From Agapetus fuscipes (Eukaryota; Arthropoda; Insecta; Trichoptera; Glossosomatidae): a stretch of 64,000 nt of DNA. The DNA is taken from positions 29,922,832-29,986,831 of the forward strand of contig OX637332.1 of the NCBI GenBank assembly GCA_951799405.1. The letters run 5' to 3'. The translations under genes were made by a program, and so were the position numbers. Of the stretch, positions 26,893-39,900 are shown one piece after another. Under the pieces are notes generated by a model. That model saw only the letters and a list, made by a program, of their open reading frames with translations. It did no database searches and was not told where the DNA came from. Each line of letters begins with the position of its first letter. The stretch's first letter is position 1.

Positions 26893-27047
26893 TTCAAAAC
26901 AACATGAATCTTTATTCTATTAAAACGCTGTTTATTTTCACTTAATTTATTAATTAACTGACATTTTTGTTCACTCACAATCATCATCAGGTATTTATAA
27001 ATTAAGTGAAAGTAAACAGTGTTTTAATAGAATAAAGATTTATCTTG
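26893..27047. repeat. Hairpin element, diverged arms
   Basis: The arms aatctttattctattaaaac and gttttaatagaataaagatt are inverted; between them acaatcatcatcaggta gives cctgatgatgattgt on the minus strand, like the ribozyme-like core of the related hairpin elements. Confidence 0.65.
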
Positions 27048-27520
27048 TTTTTGTTCTATGAAATTTACTAAGGATCAAATATGAATTTTCAGTGTATGAA
27101 TTTCAGTGTCCTACACAGATTAATAAAAGTGTATAAACAGTTTATAAATGAAGTCAGTTATTGTAAGCAGATGAATATTGTACCATTTATAATAACAATT
27201 AGATGAACAATGAGAGACTTAAAACTGCACCTACCCCTAAAACAATCTCTCGTCAAACAAAATAAAAATAAAAAACTTTTGATGTGAAAAAAAAAGTTGA
27301 TTTGCCAGCTGTCTGGTTGAGTTGTATGTTCTGTAGTTACAAACCTTGTATTTTGCAAAACAAACTTTTGTTTACTGTTATGGAACCAAATTTAAAATAT
27401 ATGTGCCACATCTGGTAACTTTTTGTTGCCAAAAATGAAGTCTTTTATTTGTCCTCTATTAACCCTTCAACTGCGGGTGACATGCACAGTGTAAACTTGC
27501 ATACAGTGCGGCTGTCAATC
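27048..27520. other. Spacer between hairpin element and LINE
   Basis: AT-rich. A ttaacccttcaactgcggg stretch near 27459 resembles piggyBac-type ends but has no visible partner. Confidence 0.4.
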
Positions 27521-28130
27521 ACAGACGTCATCCAACTTTAACAATCAAGGGAGCAGTCAAGACCCTGGTGAATGCCTTTGTGATGTCACGAGTTGACTAT
27601 TGCTCAACGCTGTACATAGGTCAGCCGAAAAAGCAGTTCAACCGTCTTCAGTCTGTGCTGAATTCAGCGGCAAGACTCATATTCGGGATGTCTAAATTTA
27701 CTCGCATTACTCCATTGTTAGGGAAACTGCATTGGCTTCGTTTTCCGGAGAGGGTGGTCTACCGTGTTTGTCTGATGGTGTATAAGGCTGTAAATGGTAC
27801 AGCTCCTTCATATTTGGCTGACATGTTTACACCCTTTGAGAGGAATTTGAGGCGCCAAACGCTCAGATCTGCAGGGGATGGCGTGGTGGACTTGGTCCAG
27901 CCACACCGTCAGACACGCACTAATTTTGGGGACCGTGCTTTCCGGTTTGCGGGACCAATGGAGTGGAACAGACTGCCACCTAATGTGAGGAAGGCAAAGA
28001 CTGTTGGTGTCTTTAAAGGAGCACTAAAGACACATCTTTACAAGAAATCTTATCCGTGATTTGAGAGGGCCCTTGAGGTGTGACACACACAAAAACGGCG
28101 CTCTTTAATTATGTGTACATTAAAATAAAT
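27521..28130 (+). pseudogene. 5'-truncated LINE: reverse transcriptase C-terminus and 3' UTR
   Basis: A 163-codon open frame (27568-28059) has SRVDYCSTLYIGQ, NSAARLIFGMSKF and PMEWNRLPPNVRKAKTVGVF, the usual C-terminal end of CR1/L2/RTE-like LINE polymerases, and stops naturally at TGA. The frame is open upstream to about 27521. The 3' UTR agggcccttgaggtgtgaca followed by cacacaaaaacgg is nearly the same as the SINE B tail, then AT repeats. The intact C-terminal frame suggests a fairly young insertion; most of the element is missing at the 5' end, as is normal for LINEs. Confidence 0.85.
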
Positions 28131-28284
28131 TATCCTTATATATATATATAACTGTGAACTTATCCATGACATCTGTGTTCAACAATTCAAAGACTGCAAG
28201 TGAAAATATGTGCTAAACCTTTGTGATTTTTGTTCTTGAATAACTCATGCATGTGACTGTTCACATAGTTTGAAGTGTGGTCAA

Positions 28285-28480
28285 TCTATCTATTATCTAA
28301 GTTGCAAGGATATATTCATTTAAAGCTCTCAAATGCATGCCCACAAACAAACACGTGTAGTTCGCGCTTACAAATGCTGAATGTGTACTTACAAATAAAA
28401 TCCAAACTTTAAATGAACAAAAGCCCTGCAATTTTTGCCCACCTTCCCTGACATAGCGACTTGAGTGACATTGGATATGC
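28285..28480 (-). repeat. Family A copy, head-truncated
   Basis: Tail tctattatctaagttgcaag to about the gacattgg motif on plus. Confidence 0.82.
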
Positions 28481-28837
28481 CAGTGAATCAATGAAGGTAG
28501 GAAATCAATAAATGTTATAAAAAATGTGCTTGAAACAGTATTCCGTCCTGGGGATATTCATATAGCGAGAATATTCAGAAGCTAAAAGGCTTAGTGAGGA
28601 CTTTAAGGTTACTTCGAGTTCTAGCATGTATTTTTGCAGATTTGAGTAGGTATAGGTGATGAGAGCTAGGTGAAAGGTGGATGACATAAGTATGGGAAAC
28701 AAATGTAAACATTGTTAAAGATTTCATAGTCAACAAGCATGTGAAGCTAAAGTTTGAAAGTGAACCATCCTGTCGTCAGCAGATCTGAGGGTCTGGCGTC
28801 TCAAAACCATCTCAACGGGTGAGAACATGTTAGCAAA

Positions 28838-29056
28838 ATATGATTTATTTGGTGAGCGCTGTTTTTGTGTGTATCACACCTCAAGAGCCCTCTGCGAGCT
28901 TGGTCGTCGCTGTAGAAAGCGCCAATTCTCAAGCTAGACCCAGTTTAAAGTTGGATGGACCTTTCAGTGACCGGTCTTTGGTAAAGGTTTATGAATTTTT
29001 TCAACTCAGCAAAGAGCACATTTGGAAATATAAATGATATATTTTTGTGCTACGCG
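28838..29056 (-). repeat. SINE family B copy, tRNA head lost
   Basis: On plus it begins with the LINE-like tail (tttatttggtgagcgctgtt) and ends at tttttgtgctacgcgg, where the tRNA-like head should start. Confidence 0.85.
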
Positions 29057-29069
29057 GTGTACCTAGCGG

Positions 29070-29333
29070 TCACCCATTCAGGTGGCATCCGCGCTTAATG
29101 TTGTTTAACTGCGGTGATCTGATGAGAACCGGTGCTTTCAACATGGTATCATCGTTGACAGCTTTATAAACCATCAGACTGACACGGTAGACCACCCTCT
29201 CCAGAAAACGAAACCAATGCAGTTTTTTTAACATTGGAGTGATATGGTTAAATTTGGACTCCAGCTGCTGCACAGATTGAAGCCAGATAAACTGTTTTGT
29301 GATGTACATTTCACTCGCCGCAAACGAAGCCAA
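29070..29333 (-). pseudogene. LINE reverse transcriptase fragment
   Basis: Minus-strand frame with KLHWFRFLERVVYRVSLMVY, nearly the same as KLHWLRFPERVVYRVCLMVY of the LINE at 27568. It joins SINE B remnants directly. Confidence 0.75.
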
Positions 29334-29439
29334 TGCTGAAGCAAATAAAACAAGAGATATATTTTTTGTTATTCTTTATTCATCTTAAAGCCATATTTTT
29401 ACACTTCTAAATAAAATAGGATAATTTAAAAAAACAATA

Positions 29440-29515
29440 CAATAGTATTGTAAGTGCAACCGACGATGGTGGGAGTACCCACCGAAAACGTTTTTGCTAT
29501 CTAATAAAAAATACT
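29440..29515 (+). ncRNA. Hammerhead-ribozyme-like motif
   Basis: Reads gcaaccgacgat, then a 6-bp stem (ggtggg, loop agta, cccacc), then gaaaacgtttttgc. Outer bases gcaa and ttgc pair as stem I; CCGACGA stands where CUGANGA is expected; GAAA and a very short stem III follow. One core base differs from consensus and one extra T precedes stem II, so activity is uncertain. Confidence 0.45.
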
Positions 29516-29679
29516 CAAAGCGGTAAAAAACAAGGTTTTTTGATTTTAGTTTTTAAAAATAATTTTAATGTTTTTTTAAATTATCCTTTTTTAAAATGGA
29601 GTACCACACTGTTTCACTTAACCAATTTGAAAACTTATTCTAAATAAAATAGTAGGTAGGTACTGTAACAAGATGAATT

Positions 29680-30061
29680 CTTTACCTTAGAGCATAAACA
29701 ACGGAAGTCCACTTTTTTGTGTTTTTGAGTTAATGATGTAGAAATTATCACAATCAGCTGTTCTATAAGTGGTAAAAATATTGGAGTCCTCGGACTCACA
29801 GTTACTGAGATATCAAGTGTAATAAATATGGGATGGACATAAAAGTGCGAGCATAAACCACGGAAGTTCCACATGCGTTGTTCACATTACTTCACATTAA
29901 ATAAATATCGATAAAAGAAGATAAACAGTTTTTACAGATCAAAAATATCTCGTCTAGTTTAGAAGTTATGATGGTTTTATAAAAGTGCACATTTTCACTA
30001 AAACTCGTCTCCTGCACATTTTACTAAATGTGACTACCGTTGTTTATGCTCTAAGGTACAG
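29680..30061. mobile_element. 381-bp-class MITE, copy 1
   Basis: Inverted ends accttagagcataaacaacg and cgttgtttatgctctaaggt; 4-bp duplication aatt (29676-29679 and 30062-30065). Nearly identical to 42853-43233 over the full length, so recently active. No coding capacity. Confidence 0.88.
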
Positions 30062-30065
30062 AATT

Positions 30066-31490
30066 AATTGTTTGTTTAGTAGAATGGAACATTATATTTG
30101 AATTTGAATAACAAAAAGAATGAAGACGGAAGAAGCTTCCCTGGTGAGAGAGCCACAAGCTGGTGTAAATTAGGATAATAAATATTATTGTGTTTTGTGG
30201 TTATATGTAATTGTGAAATGAATAAAGTAAACATTTAATGTGGTTGTTGTATAACATTGTGTCGTTCATCTGTCAGTGGAAAAACCCTCACAGTACATAA
30301 AAATCAGATACATAAAATTAATGAATAAGCTAATTCAAAATGCTTTTTCTGTTTTCGTCCAGCTTATTGGTAAAAAAAATACATAACTTTGAATGAATTT
30401 GAGAGATGCGCTTTGAAGAGATGAATACTTTTTAAGAACTAACTTCTATGTTTGTATTTAAAGAAATTAAGAGACTGGTTTTTCATATTACTAAAACAAA
30501 CTTTAATACATTGGTAAGTACCTACTTATTAATTTTTTTATAAAATACTCATTTATTTCTGATATTCTCAAAACTTTAATTAAAATAAAATTGCAAGACC
30601 CCTTGGAGATCAATAATTTATTATTTTTTAGTATTTATTAACATTCTTGTGATTGAATTTTATTTTTTGTTTACATTTCAATTATCTTCAAATCTGCATA
30701 ACTTGTAATTTTATATTTTTAGGATCCACAATTTTTAATAAGAAATAAAGGATGATTTTTCGCAGTAAGGTGCTAAAGAAAAAAATTACCAAAAAAAATT
30801 AAAATTCTGCCATTGCAAAAATGTGCTGTTTACATAACAATAAATATGGAATTTTTCCAAATTTCAAACAATAATAATGTCTTCAAACTGCTCACAGAAG
30901 TTCATAAACTTGTTCTTGAATAGGAAACAGCTTGTGTTTTTTTTCAGAGTCATCACTCTTACGAAAATAAATTAATTTAAATGAGCTTCCCACCAAATTT
31001 ATGTATTTTCTCCGCGGGAAAAAATTACAGGTCTTTGGCTAGGGTCCTAAGCAACCATTAGCTAATAAAAATGTATTCCCTGTCCCGTAGCAACCCCTGT
31101 GTCACAATTTTTTGTCCATAGAATTTCTACCGAGTCCATTGAAAATAAATCAGTTAAGTTTTCTTTGCTTGGAACAGTTTTTCAGTAAAGATTTATTTTT
31201 TACAGAATATTTAGTTTCTTAAGAAATAAATTTAAGCAGAGGTGAGTCGTCAATACATTTTATATTTGAAAACTTAAGTTAGGTAAAAAAAATAAAGTAG
31301 AGATTAATAAACCTTAGATCTCGATGCACTCGTAAGGAATGTTGGTTGTAGTTTGGCCGTAATCATTTGAAGGACAAACTGAAACAAATAAAACAAATCA
31401 TGTGTTTCTTTTTTGACTATACACTTGGTAAATGCAATTCACCAGCCTATGTATTTACTATTTACCTATTTCGTCCCGGCCAGAAACTGG
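30066..31490. other. AT-rich spacer, nothing recognised
   Basis: No coding frame, inverted-end element or tandem array with clear limits. It contains runs such as ttaattaaaataaaattgc. Confidence 0.45.
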
Positions 31491-31493
31491 TAT

Positions 31494-31812
31494 TCAAAAT
31501 ATAACTAATGGTTTGGGCATGTGGAAAGAATGAATGATGATAGACTGACAAAGTTTATTTACAAAGAAAGTGTGAAAGGAAAAAGAAGGAAGGGACGACC
31601 GAGAAAAGTATGTAGTCATCAGATTGAGGAGATTGTTAAAGAATGGGAAATAAAAAGTGAGCGTAAATGTGAGAGAAAATGCATGAAAAAGGTGATGGAT
31701 ATGAATGAATTGAAAGAGGTATGTCAGGATAGGAAAAAATGTAGGCAACTCTGCGTAGGCTCTGGCCACCCCTAGCGGAATGGCGACAGAGTTACAGTTA
31801 CAGTTATTTGTT
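31494..31812 (+). pseudogene. LINE 3' end
   Basis: Plus frame with MNDDRLTKFIYKESVKGKRR and GRPRKV, followed by ggccacccctagcggaatgg and cgacagagttacagttacag. The same 3' end occurs at 51187-51630, and shorter pieces at 2945, 13199, 37720 and 61320 (minus). The polymerase itself is absent. Confidence 0.75.
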
Positions 31813-32360
31813 AGCCCAGGGTCGAAGCTATCTTGGGAAGCCCAAGAGAGCTTGGTAAGGAATCGAATTGGCGGTATTTAACTTCAAATGCGCACTCGCC
31901 ACACGCGACAACAATGCTGAAGGAAGTTACACTATATGTGTGGCTTTTTATGTATTTTCCGGAGTATAAATTTAAAAAAAAAAACATGATTAAGCTTTCC
32001 TACTTCTTCATTTTCCGGCTTCAGTTCTAAAGATTGTCTCCGGAAAAGAAATATCAATGTCATGTTTTTATCAAATAGATGTATCTTTTGCTGAAAAAAG
32101 CTAATAACGTTTTTAAAATACTTTAAATTAAAATGATTTCATTGACAAATATGTAAGCAATTATGTCATATTGCCATGATTTGACTTGTGGTTCTTTTAA
32201 TTAAATTGCGATTTAAATTTATTTCACTAGATTTATTTTTCACAATATAAGTTACAATGTACTGTTCACTCTTCACTCTCTGCCTACAGGTCTTCGCGTT
32301 ACAATGGTCAAAGCAACTCTGTCTGTCCCACAGAATCTTTGCACGTACTTATATGTGCAG

Positions 32361-32576
32361 CAGTGGCGAAGGGTTCCATACAAGCCGGTTCCCATCGGTT
32401 TCCCGTTTAAAATGAGGCAGAAATGATAATAAAGTAGACTGCATGGTTTCAATGGGGGAAACATACGTATTGTTTCTTTGGTTTTAAATGTATTTTTTTA
32501 CCGATATTTTTTAACTACTTTGTTACATAAAAGGGAAGCCGATGGAAACCGGCTAGTATGGCACCCTTCGCCACTG
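32361..32576. mobile_element. hAT-type MITE, intact copy
   Basis: Inverted ends of about 43 bp (cagtggcgaagggttccata and tatggcacccttcgccactg) with the 8-bp duplication atgtgcag at 32353-32360 and 32577-32584. It serves as the empty-site reference for DIRS copy A. Confidence 0.9.
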
Positions 32577-32899
32577 ATGTGCAGCAGAGACGATTCTTGC
32601 ATGTTCGAGAACATGGTAGATACTTCCACTAGGATTGTTCGATACTATACCAGAGACATCACACACACCAATCAGCGTGCCTAGGCTCACGTCCACACCA
32701 ACTCATTATTTCGTTCATTCCATTTCATTACGTTCGTAACAAAATGAATACTAAGGTGCATAAATATTTTTTTCTACTCCCATTTGGTAATTTACTAATT
32801 ACAAAACGGCTAACGCAATCACAATGCCATACATTTCTACACCCGTTGCATAATGTTACATTATGCAACCGGTAACCGTGTTAAAATGAACATGTGCGC

Positions 32900-33065
32900 A
32901 TGCGCATTGTCAGAATTGGAACCATTTTTTAATTTCAAATGTCAACCTTGTATGGGGGTATGAAGACCTGTCAATCCAAGATGGCCGCAAGCGATCAGCT
33001 GATTAGGCTTCATACAATATTAGTGATATTCGGTAGGTAGGAATTACCGTGGTGATGAGACTTTC
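32900..33065. repeat. Repeat shared with 34790-34880
   Basis: tatgaagacctgtcaatcca and agatggccgcaagcgatcag recur, slightly changed, at 34790. In the second place the sequence lies inside a MITE with 22-bp ends, so this is probably a relative of that MITE. Confidence 0.65.
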
Positions 33066-33261
33066 AGCCCTGTTCAGATGAAAATAAATAAGTATATTTT
33101 ATGTGTAGAGTCAAATAAAAATTGTTAATAGTGCTAAAATTTATCGAATTTATTTATCGGATTGCTCCAAATAAAGCTTTCCTTTTTTCAATGGAAAATA
33201 AAAGGCTTGAAAGGAAAACAATACAAAAAATTTCACCGCAAAAAATAAACAAACTCAAAAA

Positions 33262-33495
33262 GTTACTTGGTTAATAGGTGAGTATGAGGTTGATCACCTA
33301 TGCTGTACAAATTTGGTTCACCTGCCAATACAACTGCAGGGCATATGTTTATTTGAGTTTTGGGTTTGAATGTTTAAGCTTATATGCAGGATGTAAAAGC
33401 GCGACCTTATACATATGTGTCGGCTTGTGGGCATGAATTCAATATGAAACCCAAATATAATTTATTTTTACAACTTAGGTTAGATTAGATAATCG
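33262..33495 (+). repeat. Family A copy, diverged
   Basis: Head ttaataggtgagtatgaggt; tail caacttaggttagattagat. Confidence 0.8.
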
Positions 33496-33612
33496 AAGGG
33501 AATGATAAATCACACGTTTTGACAAAGGTAAGGTTTTAATTACTTCAAATGGACGAGTACATTATAATGACTATTATTCACTATTTTGTTAATTCTCTCA
33601 TGGTCGTAGAAA

Positions 33613-33741
33613 AAGTATTGTATGCCACTGCACGTAATTAGTCTTTGTAACACTCGTGCTTTCTATTGTGCCATTCGGCTGCGCCTCATGGCACAAACTA
33701 GCACTCGTGTTAAAAAGACTATCATTACTTGGCAGTGGCAT
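33613..33741. mobile_element. Short MITE
   Basis: About 40-bp imperfect inverted ends (tgccactgcacgtaattagt and attacttggcagtggca), flanked by AT. It lies 110 bp downstream of the gene 2 stop codon. Confidence 0.7.
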
Positions 33742-33850
33742 AAATAACTATTGCTCATTACTTTTTTTGCTTGATCTTGTTTTTGCTCATATGGATTTTT
33801 TTCTTCAGTAAAAAAATGTATAGCTCAGTTTATAAATTAATAGAAAACTT

Positions 33851-33993
33851 TTAGTTTTGCTCACTTCTTTCACATCTTTCTCCATGGAATCCCGTTCCTC
33901 CGCACCGACATTTGAAGCCTGGTTCTGGAGAGATCTGGATGCAGGAGCCATTGTTCATGCAAGGCATCCGGGAGCAGATGTTGGTGCCCCGTG
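33851..33993 (-). CDS. Gene 2 exon 3, EGF-like domain and stop
   Basis: Acceptor atatttcag. Encodes ARGTNICSRMPCMNNGSCIQ, then PGFKCRCGGTGFHGERCER; stop at 33853-33851. Cysteine order fits C1-C6 of an EGF domain with the CxC pair and GFHGERC end. Confidence 0.9.
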
Positions 33994-36900
33994 CTGAAAT
34001 ATACCATCAAAATGAAGGAGCGTATGTATGAGACAATCCATTAGATATTTAATAAGTTTGTTCTGAGTATCACTTTTTAATGAAGAAACAAAATTTAAAA
34101 AAAAACACACACTTTCTGCACGAGTTCATTCGCAATCGTCGTGCAGAAAGAATGCCTGCTGGATACGTCAACAAAACATCGCGAATAACGCAAGTTCTAA
34201 CACAACGGATCGTCTACGTATAGTGTCCGAACGGATTTGAAAATTGAAATAATTTGTTATTTCGCTCCCCTAGTTCTTGTTTGCCGTATAGACCAATTCT
34301 GTCAAACGTAACTTTTTAATGAAGTTGTCTTAAGAATCAAATTCTACACAATCTAGTTAAGAAAAAACTTACAAATAGATAATGTGAGAGTTGTTTGTAA
34401 TATTTTTAAAATCAATTTCCTGTTTTTATCAGACACATTGGTCCAGTACACATGCAAACATTGCTCGTGTAAAACTAGCTGAATGGTCTATACGGCAAAC
34501 AAGAACTAAGGCAGCGATTTGTAAATTAGATATGTCTGCTTGTGCGCGCGCATTTAATATTGATCTAAAATATTTTTGTATATATTTGAAACTTAGCAAA
34601 TAGATTATATTTTAGACTAAATTTGTTATCCACTCCACAGAATGACTTATTTTACCTTCATTGCATTGAATGTAAAATTCAACTAGTAAAATTGCTAGAT
34701 TTTATCCAGAAAAAAATAAATACACCTTTTCGGTGCTATTCTTAGACATTTTAGTCATTCTTTTTAGTCAAACTAAAGATGCATTTGTATGAAGACCTGC
34801 CAATCCAAGATGGCCGCAAGTGAACAGCTGATTAGTATTCTTACAAATATTACCAAAATTCCGTAGGTAAGAATGATGGCGAGGAAACTTACAGCCCAGG
34901 CACCATTAATTTGTCAAAGCGTGGGCTCAACCGACGACTAAAATGTCTGAGAATAGCCCCGTTTGTTATTAAGTATAGATAATGTAATGTAGGTCTTTAC
35001 AATATCAAAAAGTTACCTTTGAGTGCCTTTTGACATTCCTGGTTGGAAGAATATCTGTACTCGGATTTGCAGCCAAATTTGCACGTGCAGAGTCCAGTCT
35101 GTATCTTGCAACCGTTGTGCGCCTGTTCTATGTCACACGACTGCACCAAATCTGCAAAAAAATGCATGCATTACTACTTATAGAAAAACATAAACCACGT
35201 ACGTTTTGATCATTAGTTTGAAATGATAACCACTGCATTACAGCTACTTATATTTAAGATTAGAATAGATCCACAAGCCTTAAACTGAACGTGGTGATAA
35301 TCGGAACTAACGTCGCCATCTTTTAAAACGTCAGTTTTGATAGTTCAATGCGATGCTATTTCAATTTTCTGTTATTTCTATTGTTATTTCAAGTTCAATG
35401 ATGGGCAGACAACGTTGAAGCCAACGCCGAAGTTCTGGGAGTGAGGGGACCATGGAAGGAAGCAGCACAAGACAGAGAGTCCTGGAGGATTGTGGTGCGG
35501 GAGGTCCTGAGCCTTTTAAGGCTTATGAGCCGAAGAATGTAAAGTAAATGTGATGTTAGCCAAATTAATAAAATGTAAGAAGTAATTTGTTGGAGAAACT
35601 CCAAATAGTATCCATTGACTTAAGGAGTTTGAAGGACGAAAAGTCATCTAATTTACTAATATCCGATGTTGAAAAAGATGAACTGTAAGTTTTATTTCTC
35701 TTCAATCTCAAACTTTCTCAGCTCACTCTTGAAGGATTAACGCAAAACGCAACGCAGCTAAGCTGTATAAATAATGAAATTTGTCCCTGAAGGAGTCGCT
35801 AAATAAAATGTGAAATAGGGCTCTTGAGGTGTGATTCACAAAAAATAGCGCTCACCAAATAAACCATCTTAATAATTTTAGTATCATTAACCAGCGAAAT
35901 CTAAGTTCGACACTATTAGAGAGGTATTCATAACAAATATCGTTGCTATGGTGATTTCATAGGTTTCTATGGTGATGTGTACGTAGATTAAAGACGGAGT
36001 AGAGACACATTGCTTACATAGAAAACGACAAAAACATTTCGTACGTCGAGAGCGAAACAGCACTATCAACAATGTATTGTGTCAACGACTGGTGCTTCAT
36101 GTCGTTAAGAACTTAATCACATTCATAGCCACTCCATAAAAATATCCCCTCCATCTTATAACTGTTCCAGAATTGAAATAAAATAAATTAAATTTGCACA
36201 TAATCTTTCGTATAGTACACTCCGGAAGATCAAAATATCGTATTCGACGTGAAGCTTTGATAAAAGGGGTTTTTGACTTTTTTTATGATAAACGATTGGC
36301 TTGTCGAGCTCACAGCAATGCTTGTTTGACTTACTTTGACCTCTACTTTATCGATATAAGTCTTTGTAATTACACACGCAACTTACTTACACGCTTACTT
36401 ATACATTTAAAAATAATTTATTGACATCTTGTAGGTTAGATAGGTATTATGCGCAAATCTATAATCTAAATGGCAAAGATATATCACATTTAAAATTCAT
36501 ATCGACGGGTAGGAAGTTGTCAAAGGCAAAAAAAAAAGTTGGCACAGTTGGCAAAGGTTGGAAAAGGCAGTTGGCATAAGCGATGTTTTTGTCAAAAATG
36601 AGTTATGAATGCTATTTAATCTAATCTAATCTAAGGTGCAAAGATATATACTAGGTATCATTAAAGATTTATATAAAATGCATTCCCATAAGCAGACATG
36701 TATTATTTCGTCTAACACATGCCGCATGTGGACCTACATACAATATAAAAACACAATCTCAAATGAGCATAAGCCCTGCAACTCTTGCCGACCTTCCCTG
36801 AAACAGGGGTGACGTTGGCAAAGTGAACCATTTTTTACAGTATGGGTGGTCAGCCTCATACCAACCTATAAGTCAAGGAATACAAACAATTAATTACATT

Positions 36901-39900
36901 TAAGTAGGTATATAAAACAAAAACAATTAAACAGTAAAAATTAAAACCTACAAAACATATTCTATAAAAAAGTGAAAAATATTTTTTTAAGGCCTCAGCC
37001 TTAAACGCCAGCATTACAGATCAACCGACATTTTTTTCGGTCCTTGCATACTTCTCTCATTTCATACAATATGCCCCTGAAAAAATGTCGGTGGCCTCTT
37101 AGTAATATCTCATATGAAAAAAAGGAGATTACATTGAACAAGCAATTAATTATTAAACATTAAATCGTACAGTACTGTATTGTATAGTACTGTTTTGGAG
37201 TTGCACTATAGTGCAGCTTAGTTGCGTTTCTTGATTTATAGGGATGAATTAAGTTAAAAGATTACACGAATTTTATTTATAGGATCTTTTAGAAAATAAT
37301 TTGAAACTTTTGTAAGTACAATGCTTTCTAGAAAGATTAGACGAAAAGGTTTGAAAAATGTGCCATTTAATTTTGTTTTTTGGAGTTTGGTTTTTCACAA
37401 ATTAATGAAATTCCATTTCATACAAATTTTGAATAATTAAATATTCATTATTAATTATTGTAACGCAGTTTGGATTCGCTTTTATACTATTTTTTTGTAA
37501 ATAAATTTGAAGAAGAATGCAATTCACCAACCTATTCTGCCTGGCCAGAAACAATTATTAACATCATCAATTAATTATTCATTATTGTTTATTTTTCATG
37601 AATTATTAATTGATAATTAAATACTGTTGAACCAGGGTCAAAGGTATGGTCAAAAAGCGGGGATCGAACCAACGTTATTCAAAGATAGATGGATTTTTTT
37701 TCGCAAAGCAAATAACTGAAATCTGCAGAGTGAAAAAAAAAGAACAGCATGCATGAAGATAGTGATGAATGCCGAGGAGATGAAAGGAGTGTGCAAGGAC
37801 ATAACAAACAGGTCACCCCTAGTGGAATGGCGACTGGGTACAGTAACAGTTTACAACAAAATAATTTTATAAGCCAATCAGTAACATATTTACAATTTAA
37901 ATATTAATTTGTATAATATGAAAGATAAGAGCTCAGTGTGGGAGATAAATAAACCTACACAGTATAAAAATCATATGAATTATTTTTCATTCAAATACTT
38001 ATATTTTTTTACCATAACTATTTAATGAAAAATATTGTCCAAAACTTGTAATGGTATTGCCAAAAAAACATGCGTATATAATATCAGATTTAAAAATTAG
38101 AATGAATAAAAAAATAAGATTGATAGAAAAATCCTAAATTTGGATGACATGAAGTATGATTTCATCTGGTCCAAAATCTAGTGGTTAACGTTTAGGACTT
38201 GTCATTGCTCATTGGAACGTTGCGGGTTTGATTCCCACCTCACTTATATGGAAAGTGTTCAGATAGAGACATTATATTACAGGAAAGACATTATATTTAA
38301 AAAGGCGTATAATTATTCTGGCCTATGAGTTTTATTAACGACGCATTTATTTGATTATTATTTACTTTAACTCTTCAAATGTAAATTACATAAATAGTTT
38401 ATAAATGTAGGTAAGTACCTATGTCATAACTTGTAGAAAAATAAACTGATTCTCGAAGATATGTATATTGAAATCTGCTGTGATCTCAGTTTGTCTGAAT
38501 AATGATAAATTAAATTTATAAATCAAAGCTTTGATAAAAAAAATAAACAAATTTGTTTACACCTAGATGTGCATAAATTATTGCCGTTGTAAATGAGAAC
38601 ACAGTAACTTGAATTACTGAGTTGAATTAATGAACTTTTTAGTTTTGTTAAAATCACGAAATTGAGCACTTTTTGTGAATATTTTTTTATCATAACCTTC
38701 TTTCTAAAAACAACTTTATAAATAAAAAACGATTGGGCTCCTTGACTGATAAGTTGGTATGAGGCTGACCCCCCCGTTCTGTAAAAATTGGTTCACTTTT
38801 GCCAATGCCACCTCGGTTTCAGGGAAAGACGGCAGGAGTTGCAAGGTTTATGTTCATGTGAGTTTTTTTTCATTTGTATGCACACATGCAGAATGTGTAG
38901 GCGTGAACCTACATGTGCCTGTCTGTGGGCATGCACTTACTTAGATTATAGATTTAACTTGTACGCCATTTTTACAAAACGTCATTTCTGAAATTGCTGT
39001 GTTTTCAGTAACAAGGTAAAATATACTGTAACAAATGGTTCACTTTGCCAATGTCCCCCCTGTTCCAGGGAAGATCGGCAAAATTTGCAGGGCTTATGTT
39101 TTTGAGGTTTGGATTTTAATTTGTAAGTACACATTCAGCATTTGTAAGTGCGAACTCACGCGTGTTTGTTTGTGGGCATGCATTTGATATGAGCTTTGAA
39201 TGTCAATATATCTTTGCAACTTATATTATAGATTATAGGGGAGATTATGTTTTAAATGACTGTTTCCTTGTGAGTTGTCGGATTTAAATTTTTTTTTTTT
39301 TTAAACACATTATATCGCCACCATAAAGGTTAAACTGAATAAGTGCAGATTCACTGATTTGAGAAATCATGGATTTACCTTTTATTGGATGTTTTTTTCT
39401 AACAGTTAGTGAACTAATTACAAGGAAGTGCTAATGAGAAACATCTAAACTATAGAATTTTCACACTTTTTTTAGTGTTTCCTCTCGTAAAAAATTGGAT
39501 TAAAAGAACACTGCATTTATCTGAGAATCCCATGTTAGCTTTATGTGTTACTTATTCAGTTATACCTTTAAGACTCTGTTCACAAAAAAAATCCCATTGT
39601 TTTTCAAAATATGTTTCTTATACTTTATGGACTTAGTAAAAGAGTGACATTCATAAAAAAATTACGCGTATTTAATGATTTGTCATCTAAATTTTTACGT
39701 TATTTTTTTCTATAACTAAAAAACTGACGCCACAAAAAAATATTTAAAAAATCTTTTTCATATTTTGGAAATATTTTAGTTCTTAATAATTACAGAATGA
39801 TACAATGCCTAGTAAGTCTATCGGCAGTATTTCAGGTAATGTGAAAAGTTTTTGAGATAATATGAAAAAACTGAAAGAAATTAATTTATTTATTCTTGCG

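Noticed and set aside
31521..31775. Independent small protein gene
   Set aside because: Matches the C-terminal LINE tail found at 51292 and shares its 3' end; a retroelement remnant.
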